The position numbers were made by a program, and so were the translations under genes. The notes under the pieces were generated by a model that was not told the origin of the DNA, ran no database searches, and saw nothing but the letters and a program-made list of their open reading frames with translations. A stretch of 64,000 bases of DNA, taken from Acidiluteibacter sp963716125. GTDB taxonomy: Bacteria; Bacteroidota; Bacteroidia; Flavobacteriales_E; Vicingaceae. Below, piece after piece: positions 8,863-18,382 of this stretch. The stretch's first letter is position 1; every line of letters starts with the position of its first letter. The stretch is taken from assembly GCA_963716125.1 (NCBI GenBank), contig OY970294.1, positions 868,001 to 932,000 on the forward strand. Direction: 5' to 3'.

Positions 8863-9165
8863 ATGGATGTAAAAACGAATGTACGATCAGTAAATTTTGA
8901 TGTTGACCAAAAACTCATCGACTTTATTCAGGAGAAGATAAATAAATTAGGTCATTTTTTGATCAAGTTATAGAGGCTGATGTTTATTGAAAGTGGACAA
9001 CAGTATCATCGAATGGAAAATAAAGAGGTAGAAATTCGATTATTTATTCCAGGAAATGACTTATTCGCAAAAAAAGTAGCCAAAAATTTTGAAGAAGCTA
9101 CAGACGATGAGGTGAGGCTTTAAGACGTCAAGTTAAGAAAGCATAAGGAAAAAGTAAAGGGTTAA
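8863..9165 (+). CDS. hpf: Ribosome hibernation-promoting factor (HPF/RaiA), frameshifted
   Basis: Read with frame changes, this stretch encodes a protein of about 100 residues: MDVKTNVRSVNFDVDQKLIDFIQEKINKL..., an 'ADVY' strand, 'NKEVEIRLFIPGNDLFAKK', 'NFEEATDD' and a basic C-terminus 'RQVKKHKEKVKG'. That is a short HPF, which dimerises or inactivates 70S ribosomes in stationary phase. Frame breaks occur near 8955, 8985-9020 and 9113-9125, so no long ORF survives. Position between xerC and the tRNA-tuf cluster is the standard Bacteroidota location. The breaks are probably sequence errors shared with the neighbouring genes. Confidence 0.8.
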
Positions 9166-9190
9166 AAAAGTCCAAAAAGGGCTAAGAAAA

Positions 9191-9212
9191 TAGCGGGTAA
9201 TTTTACCTGCTA
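9191..9212 (+). terminator. Hairpin after hpf
   Basis: TAGCGGGTAA and TTACCTGCTA form a 9-10 bp stem with one G-T pair and a tiny loop, followed by a moderately T-rich tract. It is a likely terminator of the xerC-hpf unit. Confidence 0.5.
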
Positions 9213-9269
9213 TATTTATTCTTGTTAAAAAAAATTGTAAAAAATCTTTTAGGTTAATTAAATCTTTTT

Positions 9270-9277
9270 TACATTTG
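9270..9277 (+). promoter_or_regulatory. -7 box of tRNA-tuf operon
   Basis: TACATTTG is a perfect TAnnTTTG match and lies 69 bases before the first tRNA, after the hpf hairpin. It is probably the promoter of the tRNA-tuf operon. Confidence 0.6.
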
Positions 9278-9345
9278 CAGACCTTTTTCAGGGCTACCAT
9301 AGAATGATAAGAAGAGAGGAGTAGAATTGAAAAAAATGAAATAAT

Positions 9346-9419
9346 GCCGATGTAGCTCAGTTGGCCAGAGCAGCTGATTTGTAATCAGCGGGTCGGGGGT
9401 TCGAATCCCTCCATCGGCT
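9346..9419 (+). tRNA. tRNA-Thr (TGT)
   Basis: A full cloverleaf is present: acceptor GCCGATG/CATCGGC, anticodon stem GCTGA/TCAGC with anticodon TGT at 9380-9382, and the GTTCGAATC T-loop. CCA is not encoded. It is the first of four tRNAs ahead of tuf, an ancient Thr-Tyr-Gly-Thr-tuf arrangement. Confidence 0.95.
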
Positions 9420-9453
9420 CAAACGTTTTTAGAAATATTGGATAAAATGTGTT

Positions 9454-9536
9454 GGGGGGATACTCAAGCGGCCAACGAGGACAGACTGTAAATCTGTTGA
9501 TGTACGTCTTCGCAGGTTCGAATCCTGCTCCCCCCA
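9454..9536 (+). tRNA. tRNA-Tyr (GTA)
   Basis: This is a class II tRNA of 83 nt with acceptor GGGGGGA/TCCCCCC, a long variable arm, anticodon GTA in 'ACTGTAAATC' and the GGTTCGAATCC T-arm. CCA is not encoded. Confidence 0.95.
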
Positions 9537-9567
9537 CATATTTTAATAAACTTGATGAATCTAAAAA

Positions 9568-9641
9568 GCGGGAGTAGCTCAGCTGGCTAGAGCATCAGCC
9601 TTCCAAGCTGAGGGTCGCCGGTTCGAATCCGGTTTCCCGCT
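9568..9641 (+). tRNA. tRNA-Gly (TCC)
   Basis: Acceptor GCGGGAG/TTCCCGC, anticodon TCC in 'GCCTTCCAAGC', and a CCGGTTCGAATCCGG T-arm are visible. It is the third tRNA of the cluster. Confidence 0.95.
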
Positions 9642-9675
9642 CTTTTTTATTCATCATAAAACAATATTACATCAT

Positions 9676-9747
9676 GCCGATGTAGCTCAGGGGTAGAGCG
9701 TTTCCTTGGTAAGGAAGAGGTCAGGGGTTCAATTCCCCTCATTGGCT
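9676..9747 (+). tRNA. tRNA-Thr (GGT)
   Basis: Acceptor GCCGATG/CATTGGC, anticodon GGT in 'CCTTGGTAAGG', and a GGGGTTCAATTCCCC T-arm are visible. It is the last tRNA before tuf and the second Thr isoacceptor of the cluster. Confidence 0.95.
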
Positions 9748-9815
9748 CTAGATAGTAAAAGTTTTGAACCTATGTAATTAATTAATCAATTAATAATCTA
9801 AATAAGCAATAAGTC

Positions 9816-11008
9816 ATGGCTAAAGAAAATTTTGATCGGTCTAAACCACATTTAAATATTGGTACAATTGGTCACGTTGATCACGGTAAAGACAACTTTA
9901 ACAGCTGCTATTACTAGCAGTTCTTGGCATAAAAAAGGTTGGTCTGAGCTAGAGATTTCGATAATATCGATAATGCCCCTGAAGAAAAAGAAAGAGGTAT
10001 TACAATTAACTCATCTCACGTAGAGTATCAAACAGAAAACAGACACTATGCTCACGTAGATTGTCCTGGTCACGCCGATTACGTTAAGAACATGGTTACT
10101 GGTGCTGCTCAAATGGATGGTGCTATTTAGTAGTTGCTGCTACTGATGGTCCTATGCCGCAAACAAGAGAGCACATCTTATTAGCTCGTCAGGTAGGTGT
10201 ACCTACAATCGTTGTTTTTATGAACAAGGCTGATATGGTAGATGATGAAGAGTTGTTAGAATTAGTAGAAATGGAAGTTAGAGAGCTTATTAAGCTTTTA
10301 TGAGTTTGATGGTGATAATACTCCTATAATTATCGGTTCTGCATTAGGTGCACTTAACGGTGAAGCTGAATGGGAAGAGAAAATTATGGACCTAATGAAT
10401 GCAGTAGATAGCATTTATTCCAATTCCTACACGTGAAGTTGACAAGCCATTTATTTATACCTGTAGAGGATGTTTTCTCTATTACTGGTAGAGGTACAGT
10501 TGCAACTGGTAGAATTGAAACAGGTGTAATCAACTCAGGTGATGATGTTGTTATCATCGGTATGGGTGCTGAAAACAAAAAATCGACTGTTACAGGTGTT
10601 GAGATGTTTAGAAAAATTCTAGACAGAGGAGAAGCAGGAGATAACGTAGGTTTATTGTTAAGAGGTGTTGAGAAAGCTGATATCAAAAGAGGTATGGTAA
10701 TTGCTCGTCCGGGTACTATTACTCCTCACACTGAATTTAAAGCTGAAGTTTATATCTTGAAAAAAGAAGAAGGTGGACGTCACACTCCATTCCATAACAA
10801 ATACCGTCCACAATTTTATATCAGAACTACTGATGTAACCGGTGAGATCTTCTTAGAAGAAGGTAGAGAAATGGTAATGCCAGGTGATAACGTTTCTATT
10901 GTCGTTAAATTAATTGCTCCTGTAGCCTTGAACAAAGGTTTAAGATTTGCAATTAGAGAAGGTGGTAGAACTGTTGGAGCAGGTCAAGTGACTGAAATTA
11001 CAAAGTAA
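9816..11008 (+). CDS. tuf: Elongation factor Tu, frameshifted
   Basis: The text reads MAKENFDRSKPHLNIGTIGHVDHGK, then after frame changes 'NIDNAPEEKERGITI', 'HVDCPGHADYVKNM', 'VVFMNKADMVDD', domains 2-3 from about 10430, and ends 'GGRTVGAGQVTEITK'. EF-Tu delivers aminoacyl-tRNA to the ribosome as a GTPase; the G1 loop GHVDHGK, the G3 motif DCPGH and the G4 motif NKAD are all visible. Breaks occur near 9891 (extra G after GGTAAA), 9918-9960, 10127, 10295 and 10411. Only the last 191 residues form an uninterrupted ORF. EF-Tu is essential, so these are almost surely sequence errors. Confidence 0.95.
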
Positions 11009-11026
11009 TTTAAATCATATTATAAA

Positions 11027-11066
11027 TCAAGAAGGTGTCCGCCATATGGTGTGATACCTTTCTTGA
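11027..11066 (+). terminator. Hairpin after tuf
   Basis: TCAAGAA at 11027-11033 pairs with TTCTTGA at 11060-11066, with a further imperfect GGTGT/ATACC helix inside. No strong T-run follows, so it may be an attenuator or processing hairpin between tuf and tRNA-Trp rather than a full terminator. Confidence 0.45.
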
Positions 11067-11084
11067 CTTATAAAATATAGGCCT

Positions 11085-11157
11085 ACGGGTGTAGCTCAAT
11101 TGGTAGAGTAGTGGTCTCCAAAACCATTGGCTGGGAGTTCGAGTCTCTCCACCCGTG
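11085..11157 (+). tRNA. tRNA-Trp (CCA)
   Basis: Acceptor ACGGGTG/CACCCGT, anticodon CCA in 'GTCTCCAAAAC', and a GGGAGTTCGAGTCTCTCC T-arm give a full cloverleaf. Position between tuf and secE is the standard location. Its 3' end is repeated twice downstream. Confidence 0.95.
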
Positions 11158-11390
11158 CAATTGAAATAATGAATGGGAATGAGACGAGAAGTTTATCCTG
11201 AGTTCATTTTAACAATAAGTTAAAATGTTATCGAAGGGAGTCTCTCCACCCGTGCAATTGAAATAATGAATGGGAATGAGACGAGAAGTTTATCCTGAGT
11301 TCATTTTAACAATAAGTTAAAATGTTATCGAAGGGAGTCTCTCCACCCGTGCAATTGAAATAATGAATGGGAATGAGACGAGAAGTTTAT
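11141..11390 (+). repeat. 97-bp direct repeats containing the tRNA-Trp 3' end
   Basis: Units start at 11141, 11238 and 11335 (period 97); the third is cut short at about 11390. Each begins GAGTCTCTCCACCCGTGCAA, which is the T-arm and acceptor 3' part of tRNA-Trp. The two complete units also contain the perfect hairpin CATTTTAAC-aataa-GTTAAAATG (first at 11205-11227). They fill the space between tRNA-Trp and secE. Only the first unit belongs to a complete tRNA. Confidence 0.9.
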
Positions 11391-11416
11391 TTTCAATCAA
11401 ATATAAAGAAATTGAA

Positions 11417-11608
11417 ATGTCGAAAATTAGAACATATATAGAGGAGGCAGCAGACGAACTTTTTAATAAAGTATCGTGGCCAACATGGAAAGAACTACAA
11501 AGTAGTGCTTTAGTGGTTATGATTGCCTCTGTAATTATTTCTCTTTTAATTTTTGTAATGGACTCCTCATTTAGTAGAATGATGGAGTTTATTTACCAAA
11601 TGTTTTAA
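11417..11608 (+). CDS. secE: Preprotein translocase subunit SecE
   Basis: This 63-residue protein has the conserved amphipathic helix 'ELFNKVSWPTWKEL' followed by one membrane helix (about residues 33-53). SecE clamps SecY in the inner-membrane translocon. The open frame extends upstream to 11363 through the tandem repeat, but ATG 11417 gives the normal length and N-terminus (MSKIRTYIEEAADEL). It lies 20 bases before nusG. Confidence 0.95.
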   Translation: MSKIRTYIEEAADELFNKVSWPTWKELQSSALVVMIASVIISLLIFVMDSSFSRMMEFIYQMF

Positions 11609-11628
11609 TTGATTTGGAGGGTTTAACG

Positions 11629-12182
11629 ATGAGCGAGACTACTAAAAAGTGGTATGTTGTAAGAGCAGTTAGTGGTAAGGAAAAGAAGATAAAACTTTAT
11701 ATTGAAGATGAAATCATCTCGATTAGGTTTGTCTGATCATGTATCACAAGTTCTTATCCCAACCGAGAAGGTTTACCAAATTCGAAATGGTAAAAAAATA
11801 AGTAAAGAAAGAAGTTTCTTTCCTGGTTACATTCTAATAGAAGCAGATCTTGTAGGTGAAGTGCCTCATGTTATTCAAAAACGTGAATAATGTTATTGGC
11901 TTCTTAGGTGCAGAAAAAGGCGGAGAGCCAGTTCCTTTGAGAATGTCAGAAGTAAATAGAATACTAGGAAAGGTTGACGAGTTAGCGGAAAGTGAAGAAG
12001 AATTGAACATTCCTTTTATAGTAGGAGAATCAATTAAGGTAATTGATGGTCCTTTCAATGGTTTTAATGGAACGATTGAAGAAATAAATGATGAGAAGAA
12101 GAAATTGAAAGTAATGGTTAAGATTTTTGGAAGAAAACAACCATTAGAGTTGAGTTTCCTTCAAGTAGAAAAAGAATCTTAA
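11629..12182 (+). CDS. nusG: Transcription antitermination factor NusG, frameshifted
   Basis: The text starts MSETTKKWYVVRAVSGKEKKIKLYIEDE, continues in another frame with 'HVSQVLIPTEKVYQI' and 'SFFPGYILIEADL', and after a second break near 11876 with 'NNVIGFLGAEKGGEPVPL'. It ends with a KOW domain ('GESIKVIDGPFNGFNGTIEEI'). NusG binds RNA polymerase and couples it to ribosomes or Rho. A GGAGG sequence lies 10-14 bases before the ATG, unusual in a phylum that rarely uses Shine-Dalgarno sites. Breaks at about 11710 and 11876 are probably errors. Confidence 0.95.
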
Positions 12183-12206
12183 TAGAATTAAAATAAATAA
12201 ACTAAG

Positions 12207-12666
12207 ATGGCTAAAGAAGTAAGTGGTTTAATTAAACTACAAATTAAAGGAGGGGCTGCAAATCCGTCTCCACCCGTTGGTCCAGCACTAGGTGCTAAAG
12301 GAGTTAACATCATGGAGTTTTGTAAGCAGTTTAACGCTAGAACTCAGGATAAAGCTGGAAAAGTAGTTACCTGCTGTGATTACAGTTTATGCTGATAAAT
12401 CATTTGATTTTGTTATTAAAACTGCTCCTGCAGCTGTTCAACTATTTAGATGCTGCAAAGATTAAATCTAGGTTCTGCTGAACCTAACCGAAAAAAGGTG
12501 GCATCTGTAACTTGGGATCAAGTTAAAGAAATTGCTGAAGATAAAATGGAAGATTTGAATGCTTTTAAAATCGAGTCTGCAATGACGATGGTGGCAGGTA
12601 CTGCTAGAAGTATGGGACTTAACTGTAAAAGGTGCAAAACCGTTTCTAATAGACGAAAGAAAATAA
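12207..12666 (+). CDS. rplK: 50S ribosomal protein L11, frameshifted
   Basis: The start MAKEVSGLIKLQIKGGAANPSPPVGPALG and 'GVNIMEFCKQFNA' are unmistakable L11. The later text 'AEDKMEDLNAFKIESAMTMVAGTARSMGL' and 'VKGAKPF' is in other frames. L11 binds the 23S rRNA GTPase-associated centre with L10. Breaks occur near 12368, 12440-12470 and 12620. After the last break the frame ends at 12666, eight bases before rplA. Confidence 0.95.
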
Positions 12667-12673
12667 AGAATTA

Positions 12674-13375
12674 ATGGCTACATTAACAAAAAAAGAAAAG
12701 ACAGCTGTTGCGAAAGTGGAAAAGGATAAATTATATATCTTTAAGAGAAGCATCAGAACTTTAGTAAAAGACATTACTTATACCAAATTTGATTCATCAG
12801 TTGATGTAGACATTCGTTTAGGAGTAGATCCTAGAAAAGCGAATCAAATGGTTAGAGGAACTGTTACTTTACCTCATGGAATTGGTAAAACTGTAAGAGT
12901 TTTAGCATTAGTTTCTGCCGATAAGGAAGAAGAAGCAAAAGCTGCAGGTGCTGATTATGTTGGCTTAGATGAATACGTTGAGAAAATTAAAGGTGGATGG
13001 ACTGATGTTGATGTTATTGTTACTATGCCTAGTGTTATGGGTAAAGTAGGTGCATTAGGTAGAGTATTAGGACCAAGAGGTTTAATGCCAAACCCTAAGT
13101 CAGGTACTGTTACTATGGATGTTGGTAAAGCTGTTGCAGATGTTAAAGGCAGGTAAAATTGATTTTAAAGTAGATAAATATGGAATTATCCATACTTCTA
13201 TAGGTAGAGTTTCTTTTGATCGAAAACAATTGGTGAAAATGCTAGAGAGTTTATTCAAACTGTAGTAAAATTGAAACCAACAGCTTCTAAAGGAATTTAC
13301 CTTAAAGGTATTGCTTTATCAGGTACAATGACTCCAGGAATACATATAGATCCTAAAAGATTTATTGAAGATTAA
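12674..13375 (+). CDS. rplA: 50S ribosomal protein L1, frameshifted
   Basis: An L1 of about 234 residues is visible: 'FDSSVDVDIRLGVDPRKANQMVRGTV', 'GRVLGPRGLMPNPKSGTVT', then after a break near 13148 'GKIDFKVDKYGIIHTSIGRVSF' and 'KLKPTASKGIYLKGI'. The end is 'HIDPKRFIED'. L1 forms the L1 stalk that moves E-site tRNA, and it often represses its own operon. Breaks near 13148 and 13225-13260 are probably errors. Confidence 0.95.
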
Positions 13376-13401
13376 TAAAATATAATTCTATACCGATAGA
13401 A

Positions 13402-13966
13402 ATGACAAAAGAAGAAAAACAGAAATCGTAGTTAATGACTTTAACAGAAAAGCTGAATGAACAAGCATATTTTATTTAGCTGATATATCTGAATTAGATG
13501 CTGTGAGTTCAACGAAGTTAAGAAGATTGTGTTTCAACAAGCAAAGTTTCTCTAAATGTAGTTAAAAATACACTTTATTAAGAAAGCTTTAGAAGCAGCT
13601 GAAGGAGAATATGATGAATTGTACACTGTATTAAAAGGAAATACTTCAATTATGTTCTCAGAAACAGGTAATGCTCCTGCAAAATTAATTAAGGACTTTA
13701 GAAAAAAGGAAGTAAGCCAGTCGTTGAAAGGCGCTTATATTGACTCTGCAATTTATATTGGAGATCATCAATTAGAAACGCTTACACAGCTTAAATCTAA
13801 AGAAGAAGTTATTGCAGATGTTATTGCATTACTTCAATCACCTGCTAAAAATGTTGTTTCTGCATTACAATCAGGTGGAAAAACAACTATCGCAGGTTTA
13901 GTGAAAACTCTTTGTGATAGAGAAGCTAAAAATTGTACGCACTCAATCCAAATAATAAAAATTTAA
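13402..13966 (+). CDS. rplJ: 50S ribosomal protein L10, frameshifted
   Basis: The N-terminal text MTKEEK..., 'AYFYLADISELDAV', 'LNVVKNTL' and 'KALEAAEGEYDEL' is scattered over frames up to about 13610. It is followed by an intact 115-residue stretch with 'SIMFSETGNAPAKLIKDF', 'LKGAYIDSAIYIG' and 'NVVSALQSGGKTTIAGLV'. L10 anchors L7/L12 dimers on the ribosomal stalk. The final dozen or so residues look out of frame, so the true stop may differ slightly. At least four breaks occur between 13425 and 13580. Confidence 0.93.
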
Positions 13967-13984
13967 AATAAAAAAAGTAGTAAA

Positions 13985-14365
13985 ATGGCGGATTTAAAAG
14001 CACTTGCTGAAGAGTTAGTAAACTTGACAGTAAAAGACGTAAATGAGTTAGCAACTATTCTTAAAGATGAGTACGGTATTGAGCCAGCTGCAGCAGCAGT
14101 TGCAATGGCAGGTCCTGCAGGTGGCGGTGACGCTGGTGAAGCAGCTGAAGAAAAAACAGAATTCGATGTAATTTTGAAAGCAGCAGGTGGATCTAAGCTA
14201 GCAGTAGTAAAATTAGTTAAAGAATTAACTGGTTTAGGACTAAAAGAAGCTAAAGAATTAGTTGATGGAGCACCAAAACCTTTAAAGGAGGGTGTATCTA
14301 AAGACGAAGCTGAGTCATTAAAAACTCAATTAGAAGAGGCAGGAGCAGAAGTTGAACTTAAGTAA
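13985..14365 (+). CDS. rplL: 50S ribosomal protein L7/L12
   Basis: This intact 126-residue acidic protein has an N-terminal dimerisation helix region, an Ala/Gly-rich hinge (about residues 38-55) and the C-terminal factor-binding domain 'EFDVILKAAGGSKLAVVKLVKELTGLGLKEAKELVD'. It recruits translation GTPases to the ribosome. It lies 18 bases after rplJ and is followed by a strong hairpin before rpoB. Confidence 0.97.
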   Translation: MADLKALAEELVNLTVKDVNELATILKDEYGIEPAAAAVAMAGPAGGGDAGEAAEEKTEFDVILKAAGGSKLAVVKLVKELTGLGLKEAKELVDGAPKPLKEGVSKDEAESLKTQLEEAGAEVELK

Positions 14366-14390
14366 TAGAAGTTTCAACTGAATATATTAA

Positions 14391-14430
14391 GGTTTAGACC
14401 TCATTCGTCTCAGGCGAGTGAGTCTAAACC
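14391..14430 (+). promoter_or_regulatory. Hairpin between rplL and rpoB (attenuator or processing site)
   Basis: GGTTTAGAC and GTCTAAACC form a perfect 9-bp outer stem enclosing an imperfect CTCATTCG/CGAGTGA helix. Only CTTTG follows, with no long T-run, so partial attenuation or RNase III-type processing is more likely than full termination. In other bacteria a hairpin here sets the ratio of L7/L12 to RNA polymerase; that role is inferred. Confidence 0.65.
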
Positions 14431-14471
14431 CTTTGTCGTTTATATCTATTATTAATAATCATTTTTATAAA

Positions 14472-17400
14472 ATGATGAATCCAGCAGTCTCTAACAAGAA
14501 GCAAGACGTATTAAATTTTGCTTCAATCAAAAATAAATTAGAATATCCTGATTTCTTGGATATACAATTGAAATCTTTTAGGATTTTTTCCAACTGGAAA
14601 CAACATCCTGAAAATAGAGAAGAAGAAGGCTTGTTCAGAGTTTTCAGTGAAAACTTTCCTATTACAGATGCTAGAAATCAATTTGTCTTAGAATTCTTAG
14701 ATTATTTTGTAGATCCTCCCCGTTACACTATTGATGAGTGTATTGAAAGAGGATTAACCTATAGTGTGCCTTTAAAGGCAAAATTGAAATTGTATTGTAC
14801 CGATCCGGAACATGAAGATTTTGAGACTATTGTACAAGATGTGTATTTGGGTACTATCCCTTATATGACACCTAAAGGTACTTTTGTGATCAATGGCGCT
14901 GAGAGTGTTATTGTTTCTCAGTTGCACCGTTCTCCTGGTGTATTCTTTGGTCAAAGTCGTCACGCTAATGGGACTAAATTATACTCTGCAAGAGTTATTC
15001 CTTTTAAAGGATCTTGGATTGAATTTGCAACAGACATTAATAATGTGATGTATGCTTATATTGATCGTAAAAAGAAATTACCTGTTACCACTCTTTTAAG
15101 AGCTATTGGTTATGAGTTTGATAAAGATATTTTAGATATCTTCGAACTTGGCTGATGAAGTGAAAATAAGTAAAGCAGGTTTAAAGAAAGTTTTAGGTAG
15201 AAAATTAGCTGCAAGAGTTTTAAAAACTTGGGTGGAAGATTTTGTGGATGAAGATACAGGTGAAGTTGTTTCTATCGAAAGAAATGAAGTAGTAATCGAC
15301 CGTGAAACGGTTTTGGATAAGGAACACATTGACCCAATCGTGGATTCAGGTTCTAAAACAATTATCCTTCATAAAGAAAATGTAAATTCTGCAGATTTTG
15401 CAATTATTTACAATACGCTACAAAAAGATCCTTCTAACTCAGAAAAAGAAGCGGTTGAACATATTTATCGTCAACTTAGAAACTCTGAGCCACCAGATGA
15501 GGAAACGGCTAGAGGTGTTATCGATAAATTATTTTTCTCTGAAAATAGATATGATTTAGGTGAAGTAGGTAGATATAGAATCAATAAAAAATTGAATCTT
15601 GACTATTGATCCTGAATACAAAAATATTAACAAAAGAAGATATTATTTCTATCATTAAGTATTTGATTGAGTTAATCAATTCAAAAGCTGATGTAGATGA
15701 TATTGATCACTTAAGTAACAGACGTGTAAGAACTGTTGGTGAGCAATTGTATAGCCAGTTTGGTGTGGGTTTGCTAGAATGGCAAGAACTATTAGAGAGC
15801 GAATGAACGTTAGAGATAACGAAGTATTTACTCCTGCCGATTTGATTAATGCAAAAACTTTATCTTCAGTTATTAATTCGTTTTTTGGAACCAATCAGTT
15901 GTCTCAATTTATGGATCAAACCAATCCACTGGCAGAGATTACGCACAAGCGTAGAATGTCAGCATTAGGACCAGGTGGTTTATCTAGAGAAAGAGCAGGT
16001 TTTGAGGTAAGAGATGTTCACTATACACACTATGGTCGTCTTTGTCCTATTGAAACTCCTGAGGGACCAAACATTGGTTTGATTTCTTCTTTATGTGTTT
16101 ACGCTAAAGTAAACCGTTTAGGATTTATTGAAACTCCTTACAGAAAAGTAGAGGGGTCTAAGGTAGATTTAGATCCTGAGAAAGTAATTTACTTAAGTGC
16201 TGAGGAAGAAGATGAGCAAACAATTGCGCAAGCAAATGCTCAAATAGATGAAAAAGGTAATTTCCTTACTGAAAGAGTTAAGTCTCGTTATAGAAGGTGA
16301 CTTTCCTGTGGTAGAGCCTAGTGAAATCTCATTGATGGATGTAGCTCCTAACCAAATTGCTTCTATTGCAGCTTCTTTAATTCCATTTTTGGAGCATGAT
16401 GATGCTAACAGAGCCCTAATGGGATCTAACATGCAGCGTCAAGCAGTTCCATTAATGCAACCACAAGCGCCAATTGTTGGAACTGGCTTGGAAGAAAGAA
16501 GTTGCTATTGATTCAAGAGTTTTGATTAATGCTGAAGGTAATGGTATAGTAGAGTATGTTGATGCTAACAAATATTACTATTACGTATGATAGAACTGAA
16601 GAAGATCAATTAGTACGTTTCAATGAAGATACTAAAACTTACAGTTTAACTAAATATCAAAAAACAAATCAAAGTACCACTATTAATTTGAGACCTATTG
16701 TTAAGAAAGGGGAGAAAGTTAATAAGAGGTCAAGTACTTTGTGAAGGATATGCTACCGAAGGTGGTGAATTAGCTTTAGGTAGAAACTTAAAAGTGGCAT
16801 TTATGCCATGGAAAGGTTATAACTTTGAGGATGCAATTGTAATTTCTGAAAAAGTAGTACTGAAGATTTATTTACTTCAATTCATGTTGAAGAATTTGTA
16901 TTAGAGGTAAGAGATACTAAACGTGGAGTTAGAAGAATTGACTGCAGATATTCCAAACGTAAGTGAAGAAGCTACCAATGATTTGGATGAGAATGGTTTA
17001 ATTAGAATTGGAGCCAAGGTAAAAGAAGGTGATATTTTAATTGGAAAAATTACTCCAAAAGGTGAATCTGATCCAACTCCTGAAGAGAAATTATTGAGAG
17101 CGATATTTGGTGATAAAGCCGGTGATGTTAAAGATGCATCATTAAAAGTTCCACCTTCAACTAAAGGTGTTGTTAGTCGATAAAAAATTATTTGAAAGAG
17201 CAATAAAAGATAGAAAAGTCTAGATCTGAAGAGAAGCAATAGTTTTAGAGAAGTTGGATGATTGAAAAGAGAAAGAATTGATGATGCTTGAAAGATAGAT
17301 TAGTTGAAAAATTATACTACTGTTGTAAATGGTAAAACTGCTCAAGGGTATTCGAATTATTATAATGAAGAATTAATTCCGAAAGGAACTAAATTTACTC

Positions 17401-18324
17401 AGAAAATTTTATCAGAGAATTGATGATTTTGACATTTATTGATTACAAAAATTGGACGACATCAAGATGAATTAAATCAGTTTGATTAAAACCATGTTGC
17501 ATAATCATAACATGAAAGCAACAGAAATTCAAGGTAATTACAAACGAAAGAAATATGCATTAACTGTTGGAGATGAATTGCCTACAGGTATTATGAAATT
17601 AGCGAAAGTTTATTTGGCTAAAAAGAGAAAACTTGAAAGTTGGTGATAAAATGGCAGGACGTCATGGTAACAAAGGTATTGTTGCAAAAATTGTTCGTGC
17701 ACGAAGATATGCCTTTCTTAGAAGATGGAACTCCTGTAGATATTGTATTGAATCCACTAGGTGTACCTTCTCGTATGAACTTAGGACAGATTTATGAAAC
17801 CGTTCTTAGGATGGGCAGGTGAAAAGTTAGGTGTTAAATTTGCTACTCCAATTTTTGATGGAGCAACATTAGATCAAATTAATGAATATACAGATCAAAG
17901 CTGGTGTTCCAAGATCAGGAAGAACTTCTTTAAATGATGGTGGAACGGGTGACCTTTTGATCAACCTGCAACAGTAGGTATTATCTATATGTTGAAATTA
18001 GGTCACATGGTAGAAGATAAAATGCACGCAAGGTCTATTGGACCATATTCATTAATTACACAACAACCATTAGGTGGTAAAGCTCAATTTGGTGGACAGC
18101 GTTTTGGTGAGATGGAAGTTTGGGCATTAGAAGCATTTGGAGCTGCTAATATCTTACAAGAAATTTTAACCATTAAGTCGGATGATGTAATGGGTAGAGC
18201 AAAAGCTTATGAAGCAATTGTAAAAGGAGAAAGCATGCCAATTCCAGGTATTCCAGAATCTTTCAATGTATTACTACACGAATTAAGAGGTTTATGTTTA
18301 AACATCACGTTAACAGAAGAATAA
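14472..18324 (+). CDS. rpoB: DNA-directed RNA polymerase subunit beta, frameshifted
   Basis: Successive segments in different frames give a whole RpoB: 'YPDFLDIQLKSF', 'PPRYTIDECIERGLTYSVPLK', 'SQLHRSPGVFF', 'QTNPLAEITHKRRMSALGPGGL', 'HYGRLCPIETPEGPNIGLI' (rifampicin region), 'GESDPTPEEKLLRAIFGDKA', 'KMAGRHGNKGIV' and the end 'GIPESFNVLLHELRGL'. ATG 14472 (or 14475) is preferred over an upstream GTG inside the hairpin. Breaks lie near 15145, 15603, 15778, 16295, 16495, 16730, 16855, and many from 17180 to 17960. RpoB is essential, so this is sequence error rather than decay. Confidence 0.96.
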
Positions 18325-18382
18325 GAAGAGTCAACCGCTTTAATTCAATAATTAAAAAATTATTAATATCAATAATATAAAT

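Noticed and set aside
11238..11390. Additional tRNA-Trp genes in the 97-bp repeats
   Set aside because: Only the 3' T-arm and acceptor strand are repeated; no D-arm or anticodon arm is present.
14418..14471. GTG 14418 as the rpoB start
   Set aside because: It lies inside the rplL-rpoB hairpin and would add residues not found in RpoB; ATG 14472 fits the family N-terminus.
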